A stretch of DNA of 64,000 nucleotides from Galerina marginata (GCA_023014335.1 JAECYW010000035.1:310001-374000); one strand, 5' to 3'; counted from the first letter of the stretch, positions 24,791-38,530 are shown. The notes: generated by a model from the letters alone, not told the origin. Made by a program: numbers and translations.

Positions 24791-25426
24791 ATCATGACTT
24801 ACAAGGGTGAATGGAAATAGCATGAAACAATCATTATTGACAGTTAATTGCTAAGTAGGACTCCATCTGCAGTGCTGGTGTGGCGTGAGCGCCCTTGACA
24901 GAAAACTTCTCTTCTGACGGCGTTTGGTGAAGCAGATCCAGACACGACTGCGCGGTAAGCACGCAGTCCTTGATGAGATCCATGGAGAAGGTTGGTCAAT
25001 TGAGCCACAGACCCATTCGAAAAGATTAGCGGGTCGTCGTTTATCCTCGCCTTGCATGTGGTCCTACAGTTGCTCCTCCTACCGTCCAGACCGCACACAT
25101 GAAGCCTGAGTAATCCCCTCTCTGTTTCTAGGGTAGCCGAGCAGCCGTAGAGTCCAGATGACTCGTAAATCCTGTGAGAATTCCGAGGATGCGCAGGACA
25201 ATTGAGAGAATGAGAGAAAGAGACCGGTTGTGGCAAGTTTGGCAGTGCATGCCGAAAGCGGTTCCCTTCGGACACCCATATGCGCTTAACTTCAAGCCTT
25301 CTGGTCGGCGCAGGACGCGACTAATAGCGCGTTTTTGCCCCCCTTTCTTCACCAGTAATCCCTCTTGCTTGCAAATTACCCGCCGGGAACGTCAACGTAG
25401 GACACGACCAACAACGAACACCGAGT
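24578..25426. other. intergenic region
   Basis: The end of the duplication unit and then the promoter of the kinase gene. Overlapping short frames on both strands between 24844 and 25352 share no motif with known families and are treated as chance. Confidence 0.45.
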
Positions 25427-28400
25427 ATGACGTCCTCGAGACCATCTTCAACATCGGCGCCAAAGCCTGGAAGCTCAAAATCTCTCAATGACTACGTGCG
25501 GTTCTCTCGGGTTATAATTTATAGGGTCCTCGCTGACGTTGTTTGGACCGATAGCAACTAGGAGACTCGCTGGGCAAAGGGGCGTTTGGACAAGTGTATC
25601 GTGCGTGTCTTCAAATGTTGAACACTCGTAACCATCCGATTTAACACCGTTTCGTAAACCAGGAGCCTTGAATTGGGCAACAGGCGAGACCGTGGCGGTG
25701 AAGGAGATTCAGTTGAGCAACATACCGAAGGGCGATATCGGTGAGATCATGGTGAGTGGCATTGGAGTTTGAGCATCCTGCCGATCGCTTGCTCTGTCGA
25801 GCAATCATTCATATTGTCGCTTTATAGTCCGAAATCGACCTACTCAAGAACTTGAATGTGAGCTTCGCGATATTACGCGCTCCGATCATTGTGCCCATGC
25901 TTCTCTTTAGCACCCCAACATCGTCAAGTATAAAGGATTCGTGAAGACGCGAGAATTTCTGTACATTATTCTCGAGTGCGTCTCTGTTATTCTTCGTCCA
26001 ATTTCTATCTCACTAGTTCTTCAGATTCTGCGAGAATGGTTCCCTGCATAACATTTCAAAGCGATTTGGAAAGTTCCCCGAAAGTTTAGTTGCCGTGTAC
26101 ATCTCACAGGTTTTGGAAGGACTTGTCTACCTCCACGATCAGGGTGTCATCCATCGCGATATCAAGGGCGCCAATATCCTCACCAACAAAGACGGAACTG
26201 TGAAGCTCGCGGATTTTGGAGTGGCTGCGAAGACCGGAGGCGCGCAAGATGGTGCCGTTGTTGGGAGTCCCTACTGGAGTGCGTGTCGTTGCAATTCTGC
26301 GCTTCTCTTTTTACTAAATCTTTCTCAAATAGTGGCGCCCGAGGTCATTGAACAATCTGGAGCAACGACAGCCTCAGACATATGGAGCGTTGGCTGCGTG
26401 GTAATCGAACTCCTCGAAGGACATCCTCCCTACCACACTCTTGACCCCATGCCTGCCCTCTTCCGCATAGTCCAAGATGACTGCCCACCCATACCCGAAG
26501 GTGCCTCCCCCATCGTCAAGGACTTTCTCTACCATTGTTTCCAAAAAGACTGTAACCTGCGCATATCGGGCAAGAAATTGTTAAAGCACCCGTGGATGGT
26601 ATCAGCACGCAAGCAAATGTCGGACGGGAAAGATAGGTCGGGAGACAGTGCCCGCGAGCAACCTGCGGGTACAGAAGGGAATGGTGCAGCTAAGAGACAC
26701 TCCAACTACAACTACGACGAGGCGGTTTTGAAGGTGCAGGAATGGAATGAAGCTCTCAAATGTGAGTACGGCCTTTCGGTGTCTCATTTCTTAACGCCGT
26801 GCTTATAACTCCGCGCCTCGACGTCATTAACGTTGTTTGATTCGATGTAGCCCCTTCCAAGCCTTCGAAGCATCCTTCAAGAAACCCGCGACCAAGTTCA
26901 CCGACCCAGCATCGCTCCTCGGATATTCCTCACTCAACGTCCCTGCCTTCCATTGGTTCGAATGCCGTACCTGGGCCATCGGGTTGGAAGAATGCTGTTG
27001 CTCCTAGCAGCAAGGCGGGGATCAACCTCGTTGAGAAGATCCAGCCGCTTTCATTTGTATTACAACCTCCGGAAGAGCAAACAGACAACTGGGACGACGA
27101 CTTCGAGGAGGGAATATCTTTTACGAAATTACAAGGTACCCCATTTTACCTTGTGCATGGTTTAAGCTTACACGTTCTGCCATCCTATAGCCTTGGAGAA
27201 GCCTTCACCAGAAGATGACCGACATGAGATAGAGGATAATGCTCAGACCATTCGTCCGACGCGGAGTCCAGGACACAAACCTATTCTCCTTGCTCAAGCG
27301 CCTGCCTCGGAAATACCACCTATCGTCGAAGACTACTCAGATCTGGCCACGGAGGAAGACGAGGCCTGGTTACAGGTGAAGGTAGCTGATTTCAAGGTTC
27401 GTTTCCATAGTCTACTTTATACGACTAGTAAGGTTAAGCTATCACTACCCGTAGATGAAAAACTCCGTTCGACGCGGCCTCTTCCACCCAGACGACATCA
27501 AAACCATCGGCCTCACTGCAGCCGCGGGCCCAGCCCCCCTCTCCGCGCCTCTCCCAAGCCTATCAAGGAAGCCCTCGCGACCGTCCATCAATCCGCTCGG
27601 CTCCCTGGGGCCGGCGTCTGGTTCGCACACCCGGTCTGGGTCGCTCGTCAGTGCGCCGTTGGGGAGCTCAGGTTCGTTTGGGCGGGACGAGGCGAAGAAG
27701 CTGCAGAACCAAGCGGAGTTTGGGAAGTATGCTGAGGATGATGAGGAGGATTACGAGGATGTATTTGGGAAGCCGAATGCTAGCTGTGGGTTTGCTCTCT
27801 TTTTGGTGTTCGAGGATGCTGTTGACAATGTGTGGGCTAGCTACGGGCCAGCCGATGCAGACGTTGCAGTTGAACACGCGGTTGTCTGACAAATCATGGG
27901 TGTGTAGTAGATCCTTGTACTCTGACAATAAATATACTGAGCCATCTACAGCTGGGTGACGACTGGAACGAAGAGGATCCGTTTGCGGAGGTTCGGACTC
28001 TCACAATTTCACCTACCAATCTGATCACTTTCTTTGCAGATCGACGAAGGTTTTTCAGAAGAGGATCTTGAGTCGAACCTCCAGCGAGATAAATATGCAA
28101 GGCTATGCAACACCGTTAACCAGCTTATCGACGAGCTCACCCCTTCGGCTCCAGATTTCCAGTTGAGAGAGGCCTGTGATCAATTGGTAAGGCTAAGATT
28201 TACACCTTGTCACGCACACGACGTACTTAACATGTTTTGCAGCTCAGTATCATGACAGAGACACCAGAGATGCAAGTGCAGCTGGTGTCATCCCACGGCA
28301 TGCTTGCTATTTTGGAGGTTCTGGAGGGCAGGTGCTCCAGAGAGGTCATTATGAAGCTGCTGCAGATAGTCAATTTGGTGAGTGCATAGTCTTATAGATT

Positions 28401-30412
28401 ACCATGCGCTGAATCGTTATTCCTCAAGCTGGTCACAGAGGATCTCGGATTTTTAGAGAGCTTCTGTTTGATTGGGTACGTGTTTCTGCCTTGTGAGCCT
28501 CCTCGACGTCGACTGACCAAATGATTTTCGAATAGTGGTATTCCGGTGATGATGGGTAGGTTTCGATATCTTCCAACAGGTGTTGATGAGATACTTACAC
28601 GCATCTGGCGTCAGAATTCACGTCTAAGAAATATCCGTCAGAATGCCGACTTGAAGCATCTAATTTCATTCGACTTCTGTGTCATACCTCCGTTCTCACT
28701 CTTCAAATGTTCATTTCGTGCGCATATTTACTCTCCAAGTCTACCACTTCTCTTATCTCTGAACAGGTGTCGTGGCCTCAAGGTCCTGGTCGACCTCCTT
28801 GACGAAGATTACAGCGAACAAACGGAACTGGTGGAACACGCCCTCAACGGGATCGGCAGTGTCTTCGAACTGCAAAGTCCGACAACGAAGAATGATTTCT
28901 GTCGGATGTTCATCCGTGAGGGCCTTCTGGATCCGCTCTCCGCTGCCCTTCTCAACGTTATGGCAATTCATGATACACCCACCATTGAGACGAAGATGAA
29001 GGTTATACAGATCCTCCTGGTGTTTTCGCAGGTCTCGCAATCGGATATTCACGTGCGCAATGCGCTGGGGACGAGGAAGGTTGTCCGAAGTGAGTGTTTT
29101 GACTATCTTTCTATGTGGGTGGTTTGTTAATGTAATGTTAGGGTTATTGCGGGCTTGTGAATTACTGGAGCCGGAATGCCTAGTGCAGATGTTGAAGGCC
29201 GTTAAGCACCTGTCAATGAATGCAACATTGCTCGAAGTCCTGCAGAACGCCAACGCATTGGAGATTCTTATTCGTATCCTGGACGAACAGTCCACAGGCC
29301 CACACAGCACCGTAAGTAGTACCTGCTGTCACACTTTTAATGGTCCAATCAGCTCTAACTGTCTCATCCCATAGGAAATCTCGAATCATGTCTTCCAAAC
29401 ATGTTATAACCTATGCCGTCTCAACAAGTCGCGTCAAGAGGAAGCGGCTCAGGCTGGAATTATCCCATGCCTCAAACGGGTCATTGAGACCAGTTCCCCT
29501 CTCAAGCAATTTGCCTTGCCCATTCTCTGCGACCTCGCCAGCGCAGGAAAGAGCTGTCGCACGCTGCTGTGGCAACACGAGGGTCTTACGATGTATGTCA
29601 AGCTCCTGGACGACCCGTACTTCCAAGTCACTGCCCTGGAGTCTACTGTCTCGTGGCTGCAAGACGAAACCGCGCGTGTAGAGGACGAGTTACTCAAGCC
29701 AGACGCCATCGACTCGATGCTCAAATGTTTCGTCTCTTCCAAGGCAAACTCCTTCGAGAACCTCCTAGATCCTTTCTTGAAAATTATCAGGCTGTCAACA
29801 CCGGTCACGATCGCCATCACGAAGTCGTCCGCCTTCTTCAAGCGCATCATCGACAGACTGGGGCAGAACAGCAGGGCCGTTGTCCGGCTAAACCTCCTCC
29901 GTATACTCAGAAGCGTGTGCGAGGTGCACCCCAATCGGGCGATGCTGGTCGAGCGGTATGGGTTGTTGGGCGTGGTGGAGAAACTGAGTCGCGGAGGCGG
30001 AGATGGCGCTGTTCTTGTCAGAGAATTGGCGAGAGAAATTGTGCCTGCCCTCAAACCCGTGCTGAAGCCTGCCGCTGGGAGGACGAAACCCCCAGGCACC
30101 GGCTCTGTGGATTTGTCTTCTTTGCAGTCGCAGAAGAGTAACTCGGGTATCGCTCCGAAGCGGATGAGACGTGCTGCGTCAGAGGCAAGTTCGACCCCGC
30201 TAGGGAGTGTCAATGTCAACAATAGCCTTCCGACTTCCGAGAGCTCGCTGCCAAAACTGAATACGAGAGACATTTCTGGCAGCGGGATAAAATCGCGCCC
30301 ACCTGGGTCTGCGAAACCTGCTTCCGCAACAGGCAGACAACGTCTAGGAGATATTCCGTGGCAAAACACGAACACGAACACTAATGGGAGCGGGGGTAAT
30401 AGTCGGTGGTGA
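25427..30412 (+). CDS. Cdc7/SepH-type septation-network protein kinase
   Basis: About 19 exons encode roughly 1,280 residues. After an N-terminal Ser/Pro stretch, the kinase domain runs in order: [14 protein letters not shown] (glycine loop), VAVKEIQLS (catalytic Lys), [10 protein letters not shown] (catalytic loop), ADFGVA, and GSPYWMAPEVIE, where a 55-nt intron splits the Met codon. The rest has acidic linkers ([23 protein letters not shown]) and a large armadillo-like helical C-terminal half (from about 28040), such as [20 protein letters not shown] and [16 protein letters not shown], then a basic Ser-rich end. This matches S. pombe Cdc7 and A. nidulans SepH, kinases of the septation initiation network that trigger the contractile ring and septum from the spindle pole body. 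Size and domain order agree with the family. Confidence 0.92.
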
Positions 30413-30772
30413 GAACAGTCTTTCTGGAGGCCAGGCGCCAGAGACGCCTTGTATAATTATAATTTCCTGTGTTCCGGTTTTTATTCCTTTTATTTCTGCT
30501 CCTCGCATCCCATCTCGTTAATGTGGCTGGAAGCACACATCTCTAACTGCTTTCGATCGTTATGATATCCACCTCCTCATCGTATTATAGGCATCCATCA
30601 CATTCCTTGGCATCATTTCCATCCACCTTTTGTTGATAGTCTTTCCACTCGCGTATGAACGATTATAATATTAGATTCAGCGGTGGATATTAACTATATG
30701 TACTTGACTGACAAGGACCAGGTCAGTGTCAGTTAGCAAGGCAAAAGTATTGTGGACGCTCACACTAAAACC
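30413..30772. other. convergent 3' intergenic region
   Basis: This lies between the converging ends of the septation kinase and the uL5m gene. AT-rich, with no gene seen. Confidence 0.5.
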
Positions 30773-31663
30773 CTATCTCCGTACGAAGGGTACCTGAAAG
30801 CCGGACACTAACGCCCTTGCACGATCCTGTGCACCAATACCGGTCGCGTTCGTGACGAAGTGGATATGCATACCATATAGCCTGGGGTATGCGTCGACGT
30901 TGACCTCGATCTGGGGGAAGAAACCAATGGCGTTGGCCGGAAGACCAAACGAAACTACGCCTGCTACGGTACTGGGTGTGTTTGATGACGAAGAAGCGGG
31001 AGGGAGAACGACACCATTGAAATCACGTAGTCGAGGAAGCACGAATTCCGTCAGTGTGCCCAAAAAGTCGTACATGGCCTGACCCTTCAGGTCGACCTTG
31101 ACACCGACAGGTATACCAGGCCGCACCCACCCTCCCACTGACTTCTTTCCCCGCACGATCTGGACACCCTCGACGGCGTGATGTCCCCCGCCTTGGAACG
31201 TCTCGCCTGACAGCGCCTTCAATTGCATAATGGCCGGCAACAGGTTTCCTTTGTTCGCGACAGCCTCTTTCACCATCGTGTGCAGTTGTATCTTCTCGAG
31301 TCGCACGACATTATCAGGTGACGACGGCGGCGCGGGTTTTTTGCCAATTTGCGATCCTCCAACCGGTGGATTGTGACGGTGTTTCGTGTACGGGTCTTGC
31401 GGGTCGAATTTTAGACGTATTTGACGTGGAGGCGGTCGTTCTCCAACTTCATGAGTATAGGTCATGTACATAAGGTCGTCTTTGAGGGTGGTGTGGTAGT
31501 GGTCTTCGAGACGACATGGAGCAAACTCGCGTGTGATGATTTTGACCGGTGGTTGAGGTAGGCCTGTCTTCGGATTCTTCAAGAATTGTCTGGATATTCT
31601 TGGTGGGCGCTGAAAACGCGTAAAAGAGTGTCTTGTCGCTGTTCTCCCCACTTGTGAAGCCAT
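30773..31663 (-). CDS. mitochondrial large-subunit ribosomal protein uL5m
   Basis: Single-exon frame of 296 residues from the ATG at 31663 (MASQVGRTATRHSF); an in-frame ATG 23 codons upstream (31732) is less likely because the shorter start gives a basic, hydroxylated mitochondrial presequence. The body carries uL5 features: LEDHYHTTLKDDLMYMTY, then LHTMVKEAVANKGNLLPA and LKALSGETF, the Gly-rich KVDLKGQAMYDFLGTLTEF, and a C-terminal FFPQIEVNVDAYPRLYGMHI. Length agrees with yeast Mrpl7 (about 290). It is a structural protein of the mitoribosome central protuberance. It is divergent from the F-box-like gene at 32072, sharing about 400 bases of upstream sequence. Confidence 0.9.
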   Translation of the reverse strand: MASQVGRTATRHSFTRFQRPPRISRQFLKNPKTGLPQPPVKIITREFAPCRLEDHYHTTLKDDLMYMTYTHEVGERPPPRQIRLKFDPQDPYTKHRHNPPVGGSQIGKKPAPPSSPDNVVRLEKIQLHTMVKEAVANKGNLLPAIMQLKALSGETFQGGGHHAVEGVQIVRGKKSVGGWVRPGIPVGVKVDLKGQAMYDFLGTLTEFVLPRLRDFNGVVLPPASSSSNTPSTVAGVVSFGLPANAIGFFPQIEVNVDAYPRLYGMHIHFVTNATGIGAQDRARALVSGFQVPFVRR

Positions 31664-32071
31664 CTTAACGAACTGGAACGGTGAGGAATGTCGGAAAAAG
31701 TTTCGACTATTTGGCTTTCGACTTGTTGCCAAATAAAGCCCCTGAGTTCATTGGCCACGCTCGAAACCCTGACGGTCAGAATGCCTTCATCGCGATCCAG
31801 TGTCATGTTTCAAAAGGAAAATACAGAATTGACGAGAACAAACGAAAGGACGGGAAACTTTAAGACGACGTTCTCGTGTTGATGCAATACTTGCTGCTTA
31901 TTGTCTTCTGTTAGAATTTATAAGGTCTGTCACAACCTTTCCCTTCAATTTTAAGCTCGGGGCTCTTACTTTGTCATAACCGAGCAGTTTATACCTGGCG
32001 GTCCTGGCCACGGCACACGATTTCCCTATCACAGAGCACGATTCTCTGCGAGGCATCCATTACATGGCATC
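31664..32071. promoter_or_regulatory. shared upstream region of two divergent genes
   Basis: About 400 bases separate the ATG of the uL5m gene (minus strand) from the ATG of the F-box-like gene (plus strand). No clear TATA box was identified. A bidirectional promoter is inferred from arrangement only. Confidence 0.4.
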
Positions 32072-33420
32072 ATGTTTCCAACAGAAATATACGACATCAT
32101 CGTGGGTTTTCTTGCCGAAGAGGAAGATATGGACAGCATGAAGGCCGTTGCTCTATCCCACAGCGCTGTTCTTCCAAGCTGCAGATCTCACATTTTTGCG
32201 ACGCTGAATCTCATATCCCCTCCTGCAGAAAACGGATTTTCTGTGAAACTCGAAAGTATTAAAAAGATCTTCGTCAACAACCCTGATCTTGCTTTTTATG
32301 TCCGAAACCTTTACTATGAAATTCAAGTTGTCGACCACAAGAGTCAACCATTTCATACGATCTTGAAGGCCTTCCCCCGAGTCAAAACTCTTACCATACT
32401 TGGCATCACCGCTGGATATAGACTTGACACCAATTGGAGGAGAATGGCGGCGAGTCTTCGTGCTGGTTTGACCAGTATAGTGACCTCGCCATCTCTTGAA
32501 AAACTCCATCTACATCATGTCGAAGCCTTTCCTATCAAGGCTCTGGTCGCATGCCCGAACCTATCCCACCTTACCGTCAAGATGTCGCAATTTGACAAAG
32601 ACGAATTAATTTCCCAAGACGAGTCGCCGGTGTCAGCTCTGCGCCTCCTCTCCCTGGCATTTGGGTCTTATTCGTCCCCAAACCTCCAGACACTGATGGA
32701 TGCGAAAGGTCCAAATGGCCCTGTCATCGATTTTTCGCATCTTGTCTCCCTTACATATGTCGAGCCATCTCATAGGGGCGCGTTGGATGCTCTTCTAGCA
32801 AAATCCAGAAGTCTCGAATCCCTAAGCACTTCCGCTTGTAAGCCTAACTTTTATGCTCTGCAGTAAGGATTGTTTTTTATTTAACTTGGAGCTCCATTTC
32901 CCTTCATTCAGTGTGGCATTCTGGCCTGACGCCAACTTTGTGCGACGCCTTCGTCTCACTCAAAGGTCACAATTTGAAAACTTTGAAAACATTTGAAACA
33001 ACTATTTATGTTACTGGCTGGATTGGACTTCCGGCTTTGGATCCATTGTTTTCTTTAGCAGACAAATTTCCTGCGGACAATACTCTGGAACGAATAGAAA
33101 TCAAGATTATTTTCGATGAACATAACATTCCACCCTCCCAGTGGCCTAGTAATTATATGACAAAACTCAATGACTTTGCCATCAAACATCAGTTTCCAGC
33201 CTTGCGGGAGGTCTCACTATCAATGACTTTACCGAAATACCAAGAGTGGGCTCCTCGTTTCAAAAGCACGTTGGAGAAAAACCGGGTACAGGCCTTCGAG
33301 AGTTTAATTGAAACGGAAAGAATCGCTTTCCACTTTGCGATCAAGATGGAAGAAAAGGGAGAACATTTTAACTCTCTGTTAAATCTTCACTCGAATATTA
33401 ATAGTTATCCTGCTCCTTAA
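32072..33420 (+). CDS. F-box/LRR-like protein
   Basis: Two exons, 32072-32837 and 32912-33420, give 424 residues. The N-terminus (MFPTEIYDIIVGFLAEEED) resembles the degenerate F-box of mushroom families: P-x-E-I-x-x-x-I followed by SMKAVALSHSAVLPSCRSHIF. The rest has leucine-rich spacing such as PSLEKLHLHHVEAFPIKAL, CPNLSHLTVKM and LKTLKTFETTI. Such proteins are expected to be substrate adaptors of SCF ubiquitin ligases, but the F-box is weak and function is inferred. The families are expanded and fast-evolving in Agaricomycetes. An in-frame extension upstream of 32072 was not found. Confidence 0.75.
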
Positions 33421-33550
33421 ATAGTTCACTTCGTTGATTGCTTTCAAGCACCTCAATCATTGGTTTACTCTACATGATTTTCCTTCTGTTTTTCGTCCTC
33501 CATATGCCTGTAATACTTTAACCTTTTCCCTTCTTCGACGTACCAGCAAA

Positions 33551-36500
33551 TTACATGGGTTTATTGACTGTTGGCACAGGTCGTGATTTGACTTGGTCTG
33601 CATAATCAGGCGTCACGTAGTCAGCAAATGGGAATGAGGACCCAAATGTTCCATCAGAAACGAGCGATATGCCAGCGAGGCTGGCGCCGCTACCGTCCAG
33701 AGACCATAGCGACAAACCAAGGGTGTTGACAGAGTTACGCCGTAATATTCTATTTTTTCAATTAGTTCCAGTAAATTCGGTACCAGAAAATAGCCCTCGT
33801 ACCCTGCAGGTAGAACAAATAGTGTTTGAGGGCTAAACAGGCCGTCGTTAATGGATTTTCTTCATTCGCGCCACAAGGATCCTCACCCGATGTTGTTGAT
33901 ATACTTTCCGACCTGCCATCCATTCAGATATATCTGGACTCGGAAGTTGGATGTTTTTGCGCTCGGCGTAATGGAAAGCCGGACAGGCATGTCGATTCCA
34001 GCCGGGATATTCTGAAAATTTTGATAGCACACAACGCCGGAGGACAGATGCTCTGAGTATACGTACGAGGTTAAACGTAGTCCTGAAGAAATTGACTCCT
34101 GCGGTTTTGACTCCTCCACCCGCCAACGGTGTACCGCTAGTCCATGCAGTGTCTGGGAAGCCAGGCAAATGAGCGCCAATCCTTTCTGCGTAAAGCCCGC
34201 CTTCATTCAGGTAACCTCGGAAGGTATCAGGTGTCTTGGCAGCACCGCCCTATGTTGAAGAATAGATTAGCCCTACATAGTACTGTTATACTACGATACG
34301 CACTTGGTTTCCTTGAAGCTTCCAAAGACTGAACGTGGCGGAGCTTCCAACAATCTGGAATCCCCTTATCCCACGTGGTTCTTTGCCGCTGCTAGCTAAA
34401 TGGCAAATTAGTAAGAACCACCAGAGATTCTTGATGATACTTACTGCTCGTCTCGACAATACTACGTTGTGATCGAGGAAAGTCAGTCAGCTCAGGATTA
34501 AACGAAAAGAAATTGCTGGATCTCACCCCATGTGATCTAAAGTGATGTATTTAGACAGAAAACAGCAGTAATATGGCCTAGCTTACCTTGCAGAATAACG
34601 AAAACATTGTCCTGACCCTTACGAAGCATCGAAGCGGTGAGCTTCCATGTATCTGTCGTCACACTGACAGTTGGACTCCCTTGACTGGATCCAAGGAAAA
34701 TTCCGTTTATCCACGCAGAATAACCTCCTGCGAATCCTGACTGTACTGTAGTGGTTATAGCGGTCTCGGTACCAACAGCCGTGAAATGACCGCGCCAAAT
34801 CAAATTTCCTCCGTAGAAACTGTCAAAATAGATGATAAATCATTATTGCCTTCCTCCTACAATACAAGCCACTTACCCGTACTGTTGGGAATACAGAACG
34901 CGATTTCCCGCCAGAACAGGTAGATTGGTGTACTGTGAAATCCATAATTAAGGATGGTATCGCAAGGAATAGTTTTTGGACAAACATTGGTGGTAGTTTG
35001 ATCACAAGTAACGAAAGCAGAGTCGTCGAAATCCGGGCTGATTTCTGGAAGACTGGCTATCTGGTGAGTCTATGTTACCCAACGCAAATAAACGGTCTCA
35101 CCTTCCTGCGACTTTCCAGTTAGTTAGAGCAGGGAGACTTGGAGCGCCTGACGGTGGGGTAGCTGTAGCGGTGATGATCCCAGTGCTATTCTTCGTAACT
35201 GCGAGGGCTTGCGAGTTCCAGGTGATTGCCGTGACTGTAGTTGGCACTATGGCGGTGATCTTTGTTGATCCATTCAAATCTCCACTCTACGTTGATATCA
35301 GGGTTGTTTCAGTATGAGGGCCTCAAGAACCGTAGTCAGACTGACCAATTGCAGAGTGCTCCCAGAGATCGCAGCAGTTCGAATTAGATACGGCCCGCCA
35401 ACAAGGGTTCTGACAGTAGGTTGAGGAGCGTTGTGAATTCAGGTGCATGATGCGACTCACGTATCATTGGTACCGACCGAGAAGAAGTTACCGAAGGTGC
35501 CTGTTTTAGTGAGGATAGGTGCGTGCCAGGTTTTCGCGGTATTTTTATCCATGATAATAACAGCAAGGTTGTTTGCTCCATTTTGGATAGGAATGAGCTG
35601 GATACCTCCTACGGCGTAGTTAAGGGTGAGCAGGCCATTTGCAAACCGAGACGAAACATTTGGGAAGGCAGAGAGGTTGAGGACAGGGTTTGCCAACTGT
35701 ATGGCTGTTTCTCCAGTCTGTCCAGCCGGCGCATAGAGAAGAAGGTAGTCCGTTGTCCCAATACTTTGGATGCCTTTAATTAAGGACGAAAAATTGCATG
35801 AATATCGATAATAGAACTCACGTTGTCCATGTCATAATCCTGAAAGTCAACATAAACGTAAAAGAAGACCCTGTAGACAGTAAAATACCTGCTTACTCTG
35901 CAGTAGAATATAGAACTTTGACTTTGTTAAGCCCGAATACAAAATCAGTGACCAAGATCTTGCTGTCCAGTCCGTTGAAAGTTAACGTCCCAGAAGTGGG
36001 AACGAGAAGGCTTCCTGTAGATGTTTTGATGTTAAGCTGGGTTGTTGTCAGAGCAGTAGACCTATGATCGCGTCAATAAAATGATCCCTGGGTGCCGGTG
36101 AAAAACCTACGTGGATGTATTGTGTCGTGCAAAGTAAAATGCGGCACCAGTATTCAAATTCCGCAGTTCTGCAGTGTGGATGAGATTCGAGGTTGTATAG
36201 TTGGTGCCAGACGACATGAGAGTGGCTCCAAGCAGATCACGGGCGACTCGCAGGAATAGACCTCAGAGTAAGTTAGCTCAATGCACTAGAGCATAAGGTA
36301 CTGGGGCTTACCTTGAAGCCTCATCTCGTTCATCTTCGGCGTGGCCACTCGACTTTCGCCGATAGCTTGATTGGTTTTAGGATTCGAACGGTTCATAAAT
36401 TAAGGATTATCCTACCGCCTCCATAATCATACGACGTATACCTTCGCCGAAAGTCAGGTTTAACACGAGTAAATAGAATTTCGTCACTCACACAGTTGGT

Positions 36501-38175
36501 TCCATGGTCTGTCCCCAATTTGTTCCTCCAAAGGTCACTGCCAGAGATATGAAAAACGAGGATAAACTAGCCCTTGATCATTGCGTACTGTAAAGGTCTG
36601 TTGCACAACCTAAGTCAGGACATCTTCAAAACATAGGCGTAGATATGAAGACATACTCAGAAGCGTCGTCGTTTGGGCACTATGTCGACGAATCAGAATT
36701 TGGGATGGTGTGAACCGGGACAGAACGCACTAATTCTCTTTGTAAAATATGTTCTCTGATGACGGACTTGGTAAGTGTGCAAGAAGGAGGTCTAACAAAA
36801 TCTTACCGTAGTCCGCATTCGTCTGTCCGCCTCCAGTTGCAATATTGTCTATCCAGGCAGTTAATATCATGAGCAAAGTCGCGCCATTTGCTGATTGTTC
36901 CGAATTTCTTACAGTATTTCTCGTACCCAGTTCCGCCCATAGCAACGGAGCCCCAATTCAGCAAATACCCACCGGAAAACTATCGGAAGACGTTAGTGTT
37001 AATGGAATGCAAGTATACTACACCTACTTCAGCTAGGCACATCGGGTTACTGGGGGCAGCCGCCATATGGAGCGAATAGTAATTAGAAACGACCTGGCCA
37101 GAAGGGTACGAATCTCCACTATAAGAAGTTGTTTGATTAGCTCTCCTCTCTTCTAGTCAATACCAAAACCTCACCAGTATATGCTGACGTGCGTTCCTGG
37201 TTTGTCAGGCGAAAAATTGCCTGATCCTCCAGAGTGTTGGTCATTGAAAGTGGTGGCTATGTTGCGATGAGAACAACCCAGTGAAGGCACATATCCTCAC
37301 TTACGAACAACGATTCCATTGGCTTTATACAGGTCCAGAATATCTTGCATGTAGATATTGTGGCTCGTGCTGGCACTGAATTCGTTCTCAGCCTGAACGA
37401 GTATGACTGGGTGTATATGATTAGATCGTTTCATTCCTTAAACACTACACAAAACGTACTTGGTCCGCCATTCGAAATCTGATTCTTTGCTATAATTTTC
37501 GTGATCGCGGTCATGTATGGTGTCCAGGCTAGGGGGAAAGTGTAAGCTAAACCCTCTTCAGAAAACGGATTTGGTCAAACCAGCTTTATATGGGGCATTG
37601 TTATCACGAAGGTTTCCGGCAATGTTGCCAACCCAACCAGGGAATCCTCCCCCTGTTGTTTCCCCGTCTGCAATATTTTATGAATATAAAGTTGAAACGC
37701 GTTGTTGAGAGACAGCTTACTGATATATGGTCCTGGCCTACAAATTATAAGTAGGATACTGTCAATCAATGACCCAAAACATTTACCTGGCAATCAACCA
37801 AATACCTGCGGTCTTCGCCGCATCGATAAATCCTTGAATGTCTCGATACGTTCCGGCTTGGAAGTCACCTTGGCCGCCGTTGGTGGTTGGGGTCGGAAAG
37901 TGTGTTGCCCAGCTCACGTAGAACGATACGGCGTTGAAACCATTGGCTTTCAGCTTCTGGAAGATGTCTAACCAAAGGTTGGGGTTGCCGGGCAGCCTCC
38001 ACGGGTGAAATTCTGCCGAAAGGATGAACACCCTTTGTCCAAGAAGTGACAGAGATTTGGAGTCCCAAGTAACGGCGGTCGTAAGTCCAGTGGAGTTTCT
38101 CCTTTCAAGTCCGGTCAGTGACGAACTCGCAGATACGGCGCATAGCACAAGAAAACTGAGAAAGTGCCACAGCAT
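33551..38175 (-). CDS. secreted beta-galactosidase, glycoside hydrolase family 35
   Basis: A gene of many exons read from ATG 38175 to TAA 33551, about 1,000 residues. It starts with a signal peptide (MLWHFLSFLVLCAVSASSS). GH35 landmarks then follow: RVFILSAEFHPWRLP, WLDIFQKLKANGFNAVSFYV, ETTGGGFPGWVGN, the acid/base motif VILVQAENEF (second Glu), the nucleophile region LAEFSGGYLLNWGS (interrupted by an intron right after the Glu), VTFGGTNWGQTMEPT and YTSYDYGGG. The C-terminal half has beta-sandwich domains with GxxxxAWINGIFLGS-type sequence. It releases terminal beta-galactose from plant cell-wall galactans and similar glycans. With the pectin methylesterase at 48580 it points to plant-matter degradation. 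Exon boundaries in 34200-36500 were not all resolved. Confidence 0.9.
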
Positions 38176-38530
38176 TTTGGCAGCTTAGACTGTAAAACTA
38201 GCTCCCAAAGATTCGTTGGCCATTATATACCAGAAAAATTCAGATGATCCTCAGCCAGCATTTCAAGAAGCATTTGTCTTGTACGAGCAGGTGACTGTAC
38301 AACGCTTCGCAGATTCACGGGAGCGATGGAGCGAATAACAGGATCGGTCCGTCGTTCTCCTCTGTCGCTTGAAAGACGGGAAAGCCCCGGAGTACATTCG
38401 CTCAAAGCTCTGCTAGCAAAAAGAACGAACGGCTCCGTACAAGTTCACATCCACGACAGACCGTCACAGCTTCAAGTTGACAATATTATAATTTCTCCGT
38501 GCTCAATCTAGAGATTCACGTTGAAGTTTA
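38176..38530. other. upstream region of the GH35 gene
   Basis: Presumed promoter of the beta-galactosidase gene. No gene seen. Confidence 0.4.

Noticed and set aside
24844..25352. overlapping minus-strand frames upstream of the kinase
   Set aside because: Several overlapping frames without a motif, in a promoter region; likely chance.
26940..26975. GGTTCGAATGCC as a tRNA B box
   Set aside because: It is inside a coding exon of the kinase gene, and no matching A box or cloverleaf was found.
29449..30381. 310-codon antisense frame
   Set aside because: It lies antisense to the last exon of the septation kinase, and codon periodicity explains it.
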